A stretch of 35,824 nt of DNA. Source: a virus. The translations under genes and the position numbers were made by a program. This document shows, piece after piece, positions 6,622-14,301 of this stretch. Position 1 is the first letter of the stretch. Each line of letters begins with the position of its first letter. Below the pieces are notes generated by a model, which made no database searches, had not been told where the DNA came from, and saw only the letters and a program-made list of their open reading frames with translations. The DNA is taken from positions 1 through 35,824 of IMG/VR virus record IMGVR_UViG_3300022562_001114; one strand, 5' to 3'.

Positions 6622-8856
6622 ATGACCACAGCAGACAGGGCAGCAGTCGCCGCACGCGCCGCTGCCCTGCTCTCTGCCCAACTCCAACCACGCTGGCGAC
6701 CACTCCCACACCAGACGCCACCACCAGGAGACTGGTACGGATGGCTACTGCTCGCCGGCCGCGGCGCCGGAAAGACGGACGCATGTGCGGAGTACATCGC
6801 CCGCCACGTGGCAGGCCCGCCGTGTCTACCTGGCCCTGTGCCGCATTGGATCGGCATCATCGCCCCCACCCAAGGCGACGCCGTCACCGCATGCGTCTCC
6901 GGCCCATCAGGCATCAAAGCCCACGACCCCACCGCTGTCGGACCGATCACCACCGCAGGCGGCACCGTAGTCCGATGGCCCAACGGATCACAGGCCAAGC
7001 TCTACGGCGCCAACAACCCCGAGGACGTCGAACGCCTCCGAGCCGGCGGAAACACCTGTGTTGCCGAAGGCACCCTCGTGCGCACCGAGCATGGCCCTCA
7101 ACCTGTTGAGTCCATCGAGATCGGCGATCGCGTGTGGACCCGGAATGGGCTGCGTCGGGTGCTGCGTGTCTGGGACAACGGAATCAAGGAGGTTCGACGG
7201 TACGAGCACGAAGCAGGGCACGTATGGCTGACCCCCGACCATGAGATCTGGACCACAAGAGGCTGGATTCAAGCTCGCTTCGTTAAGCCAATTGATACAG
7301 TTACTACATGGAATCACCTGCAAAGTTCGTCATATACGACGGTGTCCGATGGTACGAGCGAGAGAGCGGCTACTACTCGAACAGTAGAAGAGGGCTGCTC
7401 CACCGATGGGTGTGGAGGCTGGAGCGAGGGGACATTCCGAACGAGATGCAGGTGCACCACCTCAACCATGACCGAGGCGACAACAGGATCGAGAATCTGG
7501 ATCTCGTCAGCAGAACCGAGCACTTGCGCATCCATGCCAGAGACTCTGAGTGGCATCGAAAGGGGGCTCAGGCCGCGTGGGCCAATGCAGAGTGGCGCGA
7601 GTTCACATGCCAACGATGCGGCGGGGTTGGACGCACGCGCGCTCCCCGGGAAGCCAAGTACTGCTCAGCCGCCTGCCGGGACCATGCGTCACGAGCACGG
7701 GAGCAACGGGTGTGTAGCGTGTGCGGCGCTAAGTTCGAGTGCCCCTCCAGAAATCCAACCCGCACCTGTTCGCGCCGGTGCACTTCGGTCTACGCCTACC
7801 AGCAGCGCGGCAAGGGTGTACGACCTGACAGTTGAGCACGACCACGAGTTCTTCGCTGGCGATCTCCTCGTGTCCAACTGCGTTGCGTGGCTTGAGGAGT
7901 TCGCCGCATGGCGGTACATGCAGGAGTCCTACGACCAGCTCCGCTTCGGCCTGCGCTCCGGGCCGCGCCCGCACTGGGTTGCATCGACCACGCCGAAGCC
8001 CAAGCACCTGCTGAAACGGTTCACGCAGGGCGACTTTCCCAACGTGACTGTGACCACGGCCACCATGTACGACAACCCGCACCTCCCTGCCCACATCAGG
8101 GAGATGCTTGAAGACGCCTATGCCGGAACCGACCTCGGCGAGCAGGAGTTGTACGGTCGGCTGCTCGACGAGATGAAGAACGCCCTGTGGCGGCGCAAGA
8201 ATCTTGCGGCCGGGCGGATCCCCGCCATGGATCTTCCGGACCTGATGCGTACCACAGTGGGTGTCGACCCGTCCGGCGGCGCCGGGGAACAGGGCATCGT
8301 CGTCACCTCGAAGACTGGACTGCTGCTGCCCGGTGTGCTTCCCGGTCCGGAGTTGGACGACGAGGAACGTACCGCGGTGAAGGTACTGCGGCCGCAGCCT
8401 CATGGCATCGTCCTCGATGACCGCTCCTGCCAGCTGTCTCCTGAGGGGTGGGGGGAACGCGCTGTGCGGGCCGCTATCGACTGGGAAGCAGATGACATCT
8501 GCGTGGAGGTCAACTACGGGGGGGACCAGGCCATTGCCGTCATCCGCACGGCTATGGAGAAGATCGGCGTCGACATCCCAGTTCGCAAGGTGCGGGCTAC
8601 ACAGGGCAAGGCGATCCGGGCGCAGCCGGTCGCTGCATTGTCGGCGCAGGGACGGTGGCATCACGCTGGCACGTTTCCCGAGCTGGAGGAACAGATGTGC
8701 ACCTGGTATCCGGAGCTTGGGTGGTCGCCTGACCGGCTGGACGGCATGGTGTGGGGGCCGTGGCATATGAAGCTGGTGGGCACGGTGACGGGCGGCCGTG
8801 GGTCGATGGGCTCGGCGATGGCTGGAAGACCGATCACTGGCGGGCGCGTACGGTGA
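6622..8856 (+). CDS. Terminase large subunit, interrupted in frame by an intein
   Basis: 744 residues translated; removing the intein (residues 146-419) leaves about 470, the normal size. LLLAGRGAGKT (about 45-55) is Walker A. The intein sits right before CVAWLEEFAAW, the Walker B/catalytic Glu segment. ASTTPKP is the coupling motif. The C-terminal RNase-H-like nuclease shows TVGVDPSGG, GIVLDDRS and VEVNYGGDQA acidic positions. It is the motor that packages and cuts phage DNA at the portal. ATG 6622 is used although GGAAG lies only a base or so upstream; no better in-frame start exists after the previous gene. Protein splicing is required for function. Confidence 0.92.
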   Translation: MTTADRAAVAARAAALLSAQLQPRWRPLPHQTPPPGDWYGWLLLAGRGAGKTDACAEYIARHVAGPPCLPGPVPHWIGIIAPTQGDAVTACVSGPSGIKAHDPTAVGPITTAGGTVVRWPNGSQAKLYGANNPEDVERLRAGGNTCVAEGTLVRTEHGPQPVESIEIGDRVWTRNGLRRVLRVWDNGIKEVRRYEHEAGHVWLTPDHEIWTTRGWIQARFVKPIDTVTTWNHLQSSSYTTVSDGTSERAATTRTVEEGCSTDGCGGWSEGTFRTRCRCTTSTMTEATTGSRIWISSAEPSTCASMPETLSGIERGLRPRGPMQSGASSHANDAAGLDARALPGKPSTAQPPAGTMRHEHGSNGCVACAALSSSAPPEIQPAPVRAGALRSTPTSSAARVYDLTVEHDHEFFAGDLLVSNCVAWLEEFAAWRYMQESYDQLRFGLRSGPRPHWVASTTPKPKHLLKRFTQGDFPNVTVTTATMYDNPHLPAHIREMLEDAYAGTDLGEQELYGRLLDEMKNALWRRKNLAAGRIPAMDLPDLMRTTVGVDPSGGAGEQGIVVTSKTGLLLPGVLPGPELDDEERTAVKVLRPQPHGIVLDDRSCQLSPEGWGERAVRAAIDWEADDICVEVNYGGDQAIAVIRTAMEKIGVDIPVRKVRATQGKAIRAQPVAALSAQGRWHHAGTFPELEEQMCTWYPELGWSPDRLDGMVWGPWHMKLVGTVTGGRGSMGSAMAGRPITGGRVR
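7057..7878 (+). other. Intein within the large terminase (274 aa)
   Basis: Starts with Cys (TGT at 7057) and ends with Asn (AAC at 7876-7878) followed by Cys+1. Block A: CVAEGTLVRTEHGPQPVESI and GDRVWTRNG. Block B: GHVWLTPDHEIWT with the TxxH motif. Blocks F/G: VYDLTVEHDHEFFAGDLLVSN. The residue before the terminal Asn is Ser rather than the usual His. The roughly 170 residues between blocks B and F (about 229-400) are Ser/Thr/Arg/Gly-rich and look like an out-of-frame reading of the HNH gene in the same stretch. Insertion point is the conserved ATPase core next to Walker B, a typical intein site. Confidence 0.9.
7308..7835 (+). CDS. HNH homing endonuclease nested out of frame inside the intein
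   Basis: 175 residues, one base back (-1) from the terminase/intein frame. The HNH core is complete: LHRWVWRLERGDIPNEMQ, VHHLNHDRGDNRIENLDLV, then RTEHLRIHA. Two zinc ribbons follow: CQRCGG with CSAAC, and CSVCGAKFEC with CSRRC. This is the usual layout of free-standing phage HNH enzymes. A TGA at 7293-7295 closes the frame just upstream, so ATG 7308 is the first start. No Shine-Dalgarno sequence; TACAGT lies 6 bases before the ATG. Codon use (AGA, ATA, CGA) is less GC-biased than that of the surrounding gene, indicating separate acquisition. Its last 30 bases overlap intein block F. Confidence 0.85.
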   Translation: MESPAKFVIYDGVRWYERESGYYSNSRRGLLHRWVWRLERGDIPNEMQVHHLNHDRGDNRIENLDLVSRTEHLRIHARDSEWHRKGAQAAWANAEWREFTCQRCGGVGRTRAPREAKYCSAACRDHASRAREQRVCSVCGAKFECPSRNPTRTCSRRCTSVYAYQQRGKGVRPDS

Positions 8857-9296
8857 TCGTCATGGATTTGTGGCTGCTGCTCGTGCTGATGTCGCTCGCT
8901 GTGTACCGGCTGACGCGGCTGCTCGTCGACGATACGTTCCCTCCTGTCCTGTGGGCGAGGGACCGCATCGTCGGTGGCTGGCGCCCGCTCACACTGAAGG
9001 AGCAGGGCAGCCATACTGCGATGCCCGAGGCCGAGGGCGAGCGAACGCATCACATCGCGTTGGGTCACCTGATGCTGGTGGACGGCGTAGTCAGTCGGTA
9101 TGTGAAGCGAGCTCCGTGGATCCCGCTGTTCTTCGCTGGGCTGTTGTCGTGTCCGTACTGCGCCTCTGGCTGGCTGGCGCTCGCCGTGACCGTCGGGGTG
9201 TGGTGGTGGCTGCCGCTCGCGACGCCGCTGCTCGTGCTGCTGTGGCTCGGCTCGTGGGCGTTGGGCGGGATGCTGGCGGCGCAGGAGTGGTCCTAA
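8853..9296 (+). CDS. DUF1360-like membrane protein
   Basis: 147 residues from GTG 8853, which overlaps the terminase stop in GTGA; ATG 8862 is the alternative. Membrane segments: LLLVLMSLAVYRLTRLL at the N-terminus and two hydrophobic segments at the C-terminus (LALAVTVGVWWWLPLA and PLLVLLWLGSWALGGML). The YRLTRLLVDDTF start, WARDRI and the LLSCPYCASGW Cys pair are the pattern of DUF1360 proteins. In Bacillus the family is linked to sporulation/cell-wall contexts; the phage role is unknown. It ends just before a strong terminator. Confidence 0.75.
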   Translation: MIVMDLWLLLVLMSLAVYRLTRLLVDDTFPPVLWARDRIVGGWRPLTLKEQGSHTAMPEAEGERTHHIALGHLMLVDGVVSRYVKRAPWIPLFFAGLLSCPYCASGWLALAVTVGVWWWLPLATPLLVLLWLGSWALGGMLAAQEWS

Positions 9297-9303
9297 TGCA
9301 CGA

Positions 9304-9330
9304 AACCCCACCGGTGTGTGCGGTGGGGTT
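9304..9330 (+). terminator. Strong terminator hairpin
   Basis: AACCCCACCG (9304-9313) and CGGTGGGGTT (9321-9330) form a perfect 10-bp stem with a 7-base loop, 7 bases after the stop of the membrane-protein gene. Confidence 0.85.
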
Positions 9331-9451
9331 CTAGAGAGGCGCCCTCAGTTCCTCCGTGGGCGAGCGGTCCCGCCTCAGAGCATGTGGTCAGTGTAGCTGT
9401 GGTGTGGAAAGCTGTGCGTAGACGACCGGGATGGCGTACCGGTTGGGTGGA

Positions 9452-9486
9452 GAGGGCCGCTCGCGCTGAATACGCGAGCGGCCCTC
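9452..9486 (+). terminator. Second strong hairpin in the same gap
   Basis: A perfect 14-bp stem: GAGGGCCGCTCGCG (9452-9465) with its complement at 9473-9486, loop of 7, then GGGTCTTTCC. It lies 121 bases after the first terminator and 79 before the portal start. The stretch 9331-9451 between them has no convincing ORF or promoter; a small RNA ending here is possible but unsupported. A further short stem (CGGTA/TACCG) occurs near 9511-9526. Confidence 0.75.
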
Positions 9487-9564
9487 GGGTCTTTCCGGAA
9501 CGATCTTTCCCGGTAGGCGCTTACCGTTCCCGCAGACCAACCCCACGACCTGCGGAGGGCACCC

Positions 9565-11358
9565 GTGGCCTGGTACCACGCATTCACCCGGCGCGGCATG
9601 AACATTCCCGCCATGTCACCTGAGCCCGCCATCACAGCAGCCGCAGCCCCCGTAGCCACCCCCCGCACCGAGCTCATTCGCACTCCCGACACCTGGCAGG
9701 AAGAAGCCTGGGGCTACTACGCCGACCTCGGCGAGTTCCGCTACGCAGTTGACTGGAAGAGCGCCATGCTCTCCCGCGTCCGCCTCTACGCCGCAAAGAT
9801 CGAAACCGGTAGCGATGAACCCGTACGCGGCGACGCCGGCACAGCAGTCGACCTCATGAGCGAGTTCGCCGGCGGACCACCTGGCCAGGCGAAGATCATG
9901 GCTGGACTAGCGACCCAGCTTGACGTACCTGGCGAGGGCTATATCACCATCGAGAACATCGATGGCATCGAACGGTGGGCCGTACGCAGCCTCGACGAAA
10001 TCCGTGTGGCCCGCGAACGGTTCGAGGTCCTCGACGAGAACAACCCGAGAACTGGCACTGCCGGATGGCGTCCCCTCGCGCCGGACTCCATGCGGCCGCT
10101 GCGCGTATGGCGTCCGAACCAGCGTTACCACCACATCGCCGACAGTCCCGCTCGCGCCGCCCGGCAGACGATGCGTGAGCTGGAACTCGTCAACCGGCAC
10201 ATTACCGCCCAGTACCTGTCACGCCTCGCCAGCGCCGGTGTGGTCCTCTTCCCGGATGAGGTGACGTTTCCGGTACGGGAGGAGTTCGCTGACGCTCCGG
10301 ATCCGTTCCTGGAGGAGTGGATCGAGACGGCGCGTACGGCGATCGCTACACCGGGCACGGCCGCGGCTACAGTTCCGATGCCGATGAAGATGCCGGGCGA
10401 GTGGATCGACAAGGTGAAGCACATCGACTTCACCATGCGCATCGATGACAAGATCATTGAGAAGCGTGAGTCGGCTATCAAGCGCCTCGCGTCCCAGCTG
10501 AACATTCCCGCCGAAGTCCTCCTCGGCATGGCCGACCTCAACCACTGGGGCATCTGGGGCGTTGAGGAAGGGGCTCTCAAAAGCAACATTGCCCCCGACG
10601 CCGAACTGATCTGCGACGCACTCACCGTCGGATACCTCCAGCCACGACTTCGCGCATCCAGAGTCGAAGACTGGAACAAGTGGGTCGTCTGGTACGACCT
10701 GTCCGAACTCGCCCTGCGCCCAGACCGGTCCAAGGACGCCATCCAGCTCTACGACCGCCTGGAGATTGACGGCGACGCACTGCGCCGCGAGACCGGCTTC
10801 AACGAGGACGACAAGCCCGAGAACGACGAGCTGCGCATCCAGTCGCTCATGTACCTCCTGCGCAACAACCCCACAGCTGCTCTCACCGCCCTAGAACTCC
10901 TCACCAACACCAAAACCCCACAAGAGATCACCGACACGCCACAGACATCCAGCCAGCCGGCCCAGCAGCCTGTTCCTGTCGAAGACCAGACGATGCCGAA
11001 CACAAGAGACGCTCAACCACCCGCCGAATCAGGCCAGGCCGCACAATCACGCGATGAGCGCATGGCCCAACAGATCCGGGCCCCCCACGCTGTCCGGTTC
11101 AGCATCAGCCAGCCGCCGGAGATCCTCCACCCCCAGGTATGCGCCAGTCATGCGCACAGCTGCCCCTACACGCATGCCGCACGCCGCATGGGGGACATGC
11201 CCCGGCCCGGAGCGACTGGCGTGTATGAGGCGCAGCTCGGTACGTTCGGACAGTTCCAGGTGGGAACGCCGACGCCTCACCTGGACACAGCGGGCATGAT
11301 CTCGACGCTCTCAGCCCCTCCGGGGAAGGTGAACGGCCATGTCCGAAGCAGCCACTGA
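9565..11358 (+). CDS. Portal protein
   Basis: 597 residues, GTG 9565 with GCGGAGGG about 9 bases upstream. The order after terminase and before the head protease, the size, and motifs such as FRYAVDWKSAMLSRVRLYAA (N-terminal wing), GEGYITIENI, and IDDKIIEKRESAIKRLA followed by NIPAEVLLGMADLNHWGIW (stem/clip region of actinophage portals) support the call. Forms the dodecameric DNA channel at one capsid vertex and docks the terminase. The last 150 residues are Pro/Gln/Thr-rich and probably disordered. Its 3' end overlaps the next gene by 20 bases. Confidence 0.9.
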   Translation: MAWYHAFTRRGMNIPAMSPEPAITAAAAPVATPRTELIRTPDTWQEEAWGYYADLGEFRYAVDWKSAMLSRVRLYAAKIETGSDEPVRGDAGTAVDLMSEFAGGPPGQAKIMAGLATQLDVPGEGYITIENIDGIERWAVRSLDEIRVARERFEVLDENNPRTGTAGWRPLAPDSMRPLRVWRPNQRYHHIADSPARAARQTMRELELVNRHITAQYLSRLASAGVVLFPDEVTFPVREEFADAPDPFLEEWIETARTAIATPGTAAATVPMPMKMPGEWIDKVKHIDFTMRIDDKIIEKRESAIKRLASQLNIPAEVLLGMADLNHWGIWGVEEGALKSNIAPDAELICDALTVGYLQPRLRASRVEDWNKWVVWYDLSELALRPDRSKDAIQLYDRLEIDGDALRRETGFNEDDKPENDELRIQSLMYLLRNNPTAALTALELLTNTKTPQEITDTPQTSSQPAQQPVPVEDQTMPNTRDAQPPAESGQAAQSRDERMAQQIRAPHAVRFSISQPPEILHPQVCASHAHSCPYTHAARRMGDMPRPGATGVYEAQLGTFGQFQVGTPTPHLDTAGMISTLSAPPGKVNGHVRSSH

Positions 11359-14059
11359 CAGTCCACTGCGACGCCAGCCCACCGAGCTGGAGCTGGCGTC
11401 CCACTGCGACTTCGCCGACATGAACAGCGCGTGGCAGCAGGCCGTCGATAGCACCATTGCCCAGTGGGAGCCGATCCAGGAAGCATGGCGCCAGCAGATC
11501 ACCACCGCCATCGCTGAAGCCGTCGACTCCGAGGACATCGACCAGCTCACCTCCATCACCGTCGATAGCACCGCGGCCGCGAATCTGCTCTTCGGCCGCA
11601 TGCAGCAGTACGCCATGGAAGCCGGCGCGGCGCAGCAACGGGAGGCCGAGGCACAAGGGATCAGTGTTCCGGAGTGGTCGTTGGACGATGAGGCGCTCAC
11701 TGCGGCTGCGATCCGGGACCGGTTGCGGCAGATTGCCACGACCACGGCGCGGCTCCTCGGCTTGGGCATGGTGCAGTCTGCTGTGCGCCGTGCGGTGCAG
11801 CTGTTCGGGTCGGGGACGGGCGCAGAGATTGCCGCTCAGGTTGATGAGCACTTGGCTGGCCTGTCGGATGCGCAGCTTCGGGAACAGGTCGGGGCTGCGA
11901 TGACGACGGCGCAGAACGATGGCCGGGTGGCGGTGCTGAACGTGGCGCCGCAGGCGACGTATGTGAGTACGGAGATCCTCGATGGGTCGACGTGTGCGCC
12001 GTGCCGGGCGGTGGACGGGACGACGTATGACTCGCTGGGAGCCGTGCGGGCCGCGTATCCAGCGGGTGGCTACACCGGCTGCTTGGGCGGGTCGAGGTGC
12101 CGTGGGACGGTGGTGGCGGTGTGGCCGCAGCAGGGCGGGCAGGCCACTGCCGGAATGATCTTGGCTGCGTCCGGGGCCACAATGCAGCCGACCGACCAAG
12201 GAGGAGGCGGCAGCATGCCGTACGACGTCGTGCAAGACCATCCTGACTGTGCGGCTGACATGCCATGGGCTGTCGTCAAGCAGGGGACTGGCGAGCTCAT
12301 GGGCTGCCACATGAGCGAGGACGATGCGCTCCAGCAGCAGGCAGCCCTATACGCCACCGAGGGTGACATGGCGCGGCGCCGGAAGGACACCCGCGGCGAC
12401 GAGCATGGCGCGCCGGAGAGGAGCGCTGCCGAGACCTACTCGATGGACTACGAGGGCAGCACTGCGCCGTGGGAGGGTGTCCTCGCCGTCGAGGGGATTG
12501 TCACTGGTGACGGGCGTGAGTTCGCCGAGGGTGCGCTGACGTGGACCGATCTCCCGGTTCCTCTCCGGTGGAACATCGAGGATTCGCACGGTGGCGATGC
12601 TCATACCGTCGCGGTGAACGTGGGCCGTATCGACAACGTGTGGCGCGACGGCAACAAGATCATGGGATCGGGTGTCCTCGACCTCGGCGACGAGCAGGGC
12701 CAGCGGGCCTACAACAAGATCAAGGGTGGATTCCTCCGCGGCGTGTCCATCGATGCCGACTCCATCGGTGACGCCGATATCGAGATGGTATGGCCCGAGA
12801 ACGTCAACGAGGGCATGGAGGAGGACGGCGACATCTTCGAGATGCTGTTCGCCCAGCCCGAAAAGATGATCTTCCATTCTGGCCGGATCCGCGCCGCCAC
12901 CCTCGTCGACATTCCCGCCTTCGCTGAAGCCTACGTCGCCCTCCTCGACAACGCCGGCGCCATCATCGCCGGAGGCCAGCCCGTCGGAGAAGCCGCGGTC
13001 CTCCAGCAGTTCGGGGCCGTCGCCTCACACAGCACTGCCACGAGCGACGCAAGCTGGGACGGAGGAGCAAACGAACAGCGCCTTCCCTCCCCGATGAGCG
13101 TCACCACCGCACGCGACGCTTATGCCTGGATCGATACCGACCGCATCGAGAACGACCAGATCATCAAGGACGCCTGCCGGTTCATCCACCACGAAGTCAG
13201 CGCCGATGGACGTCCAGGCGCAGCCAACCTGACAGCGTGTTCCACCGGAATCGGCATCCTCAACGGAGGCCGCGGCGGAACGAACATCCCCACATCCGAC
13301 CGGCAGGGTGTCTACGACCACCTCGCCCGTCACCTCCGCGACGCCGGCCGTGTCCCGCCCGAACTTCAGGCCGAAGCCCACGTCATCACCGCCTCCGCCG
13401 GCTTCACCAAGCCGCCCGCAGCCTGGTTCGCCGACCCGAAGCTGTCGCTCCCCACCCCCATCACGGTCACCGACGAAGGCCGCATCTACGGCCACGCTGC
13501 ACAGTGGGGGTCCTGCCACATCGGACAGGAAGGCGCCTGCATCCAGCCACCCCACGAGGACTCCCACCCGTACTACTGCACTGGCGAAGTGATCTGCGAT
13601 GACGGCACCCGCATGGCCGTCGGGCAGATCACCGTAGGAACCGGACATGCCCCGCTCCACCTCGGCGCGTCTCCGGCCGCCGAGCACTACGACAACACCG
13701 GCGCCGCCGTCGCTGATGTCGCCGTCGGTAACGACGCTCATGGCATCTGGGTGGCCGGCCACATCCGCCCTGGCGCGGACCCGCTGCGCGTGTACGAGCT
13801 GCAGGCCGCAGGGCAGGTGTCGGGTGACTGGCGCCGGATCGGCGGTCAGCTGCGTCTCGTCGGGCTGCTCGCGGTGAACGTGCCCGGTTTCCCCGTGCCG
13901 AAGATGCGTGCCCGTGTGGCGTCCGGCCAGCCGCAGGCCCTAGTGGCAGCCGGCCGTCCGACGGTGGCGTACGGCATGTCTCAGACTGAGTTGGAGCGTT
14001 GGGCGATGCGCGTGGTCATGCGCAAGCTCAGCCGTGAAGTACATCCCGGGGGGAGGTGA
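11339..14059 (+). CDS. MuF-like minor head protein fused to capsid maturation protease
   Basis: 906 residues. Region 1-265 is MuF-like: helical, ending in TYVSTEILDGSTCAPCRAVD and GGSRCRGTVVAV, the Cys-containing MuF tail. Residues about 295-345 are a small PWAVVKQGTGELMGCH domain. Residues about 355-540 resemble the prohead protease fold: PLRWNIEDSHGG (possible catalytic His), NVGRIDNVW, then GFLRGVSID with Ser about 470 as nucleophile candidate, and ATLVDIPAFAEA. The remainder has a helical module and a beta module with paired Cys (GSCHIGQEGAC). It should cleave scaffold/capsid during maturation. Start ATG 11339 follows GGGGAAGG. Catalytic assignment is inferred. Confidence 0.85.
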   Translation: MSEAATDSPLRRQPTELELASHCDFADMNSAWQQAVDSTIAQWEPIQEAWRQQITTAIAEAVDSEDIDQLTSITVDSTAAANLLFGRMQQYAMEAGAAQQREAEAQGISVPEWSLDDEALTAAAIRDRLRQIATTTARLLGLGMVQSAVRRAVQLFGSGTGAEIAAQVDEHLAGLSDAQLREQVGAAMTTAQNDGRVAVLNVAPQATYVSTEILDGSTCAPCRAVDGTTYDSLGAVRAAYPAGGYTGCLGGSRCRGTVVAVWPQQGGQATAGMILAASGATMQPTDQGGGGSMPYDVVQDHPDCAADMPWAVVKQGTGELMGCHMSEDDALQQQAALYATEGDMARRRKDTRGDEHGAPERSAAETYSMDYEGSTAPWEGVLAVEGIVTGDGREFAEGALTWTDLPVPLRWNIEDSHGGDAHTVAVNVGRIDNVWRDGNKIMGSGVLDLGDEQGQRAYNKIKGGFLRGVSIDADSIGDADIEMVWPENVNEGMEEDGDIFEMLFAQPEKMIFHSGRIRAATLVDIPAFAEAYVALLDNAGAIIAGGQPVGEAAVLQQFGAVASHSTATSDASWDGGANEQRLPSPMSVTTARDAYAWIDTDRIENDQIIKDACRFIHHEVSADGRPGAANLTACSTGIGILNGGRGGTNIPTSDRQGVYDHLARHLRDAGRVPPELQAEAHVITASAGFTKPPAAWFADPKLSLPTPITVTDEGRIYGHAAQWGSCHIGQEGACIQPPHEDSHPYYCTGEVICDDGTRMAVGQITVGTGHAPLHLGASPAAEHYDNTGAAVADVAVGNDAHGIWVAGHIRPGADPLRVYELQAAGQVSGDWRRIGGQLRLVGLLAVNVPGFPVPKMRARVASGQPQALVAAGRPTVAYGMSQTELERWAMRVVMRKLSREVHPGGR

Positions 14060-14064
14060 CAAGT

Positions 14065-14130
14065 ATGTGTAACTGCCGGAAGAACCGGGGGATCAAGCCG
14101 CCTCCGCCGCCCCCGCCGCCCGCTTCCTGA
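14065..14130 (+). CDS. Tiny Cys/poly-Pro protein, 21 aa
   Basis: ATG 14065 has a strong GGGGGGAGG about 8 bases upstream. The product is MCNCRKNRG followed by IK, eight prolines and AS. Very small MCxC-start proteins at this place in actinophage head operons are familiar to me, though no role is known. The poly-Pro run could stall ribosomes or serve as a binding peptide. Confidence 0.6.
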   Translation: MCNCRKNRGIKPPPPPPPPAS

Positions 14131-14135
14131 AGCGA

Positions 14136-14153
14136 TCAAGGCTCTGACCTTGA
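14136..14153 (+). terminator. Short hairpin, possible weak terminator
   Basis: TCAAGG (14136-14141) pairs with CCTTGA (14148-14153), 6-base loop, 6 bases after the previous stop and about 30 bases before the capsid promoter. No T-run. Confidence 0.35.
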
Positions 14154-14184
14154 GGTTTACCGGCCCGGTTGATCAAATGGACGA

Positions 14185-14213
14185 TTGCCGGTCCATGTGC
14201 TAGGCGCTACTCT
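14185..14213 (+). promoter_or_regulatory. Candidate promoter of the capsid operon
   Basis: TTGCCG at 14185-14190, 17 bases, TACTCT at 14208-14213. Expected transcription start is near 14219-14221, giving a leader of about 82 bases before the capsid GTG. An 8-base palindrome TTGATCAA lies at 14169-14176, just upstream of the -35. Confidence 0.6.
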
Positions 14214-14222
14214 TCGCTATGA

Positions 14223-14266
14223 GGCGCGCCGGATGCTGCCCGCTACCGGCGCGCCCCATAGCGGGC
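14223..14266 (+). promoter_or_regulatory. Structured 5' leader of the capsid mRNA (stem-loop, possible pseudoknot)
   Basis: GGCGCGCCGG (14223-14232) and CCGGCGCGCC (14246-14255) form a perfect 10-bp stem with a 13-base loop. Within that loop GCCCGCT (14238-14244) is perfectly complementary to AGCGGGC (14260-14266) downstream. The two stems either compete or combine as an H-type pseudoknot. The structure would begin 2-4 bases from the predicted mRNA 5' end and finish 24 bases before the GGAGG of the capsid gene. Confidence 0.6.
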
Positions 14267-14301
14267 ACGCCATCTTCCCCTCCCACAAATCGGAGGCCGC
14301 C

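Noticed and set aside
7729-8766. 345-codon minus-strand ORF opposite the terminase C-terminal part
   Set aside because: Runs through the end of the HNH gene and the nuclease domain on the opposite strand; composition is that of a shadow frame.
11105-12310. 401-codon minus-strand ORF
   Set aside because: Shadow of portal and MuF genes, rich in Arg, His and Pro, no recognisable domain.
14185-14301. Longer N-terminus for the capsid protein (TTG at 14185)
   Set aside because: It would be translated from the -35 element and through the 10-bp hairpin; GTG 14302 has a good GGAGG.
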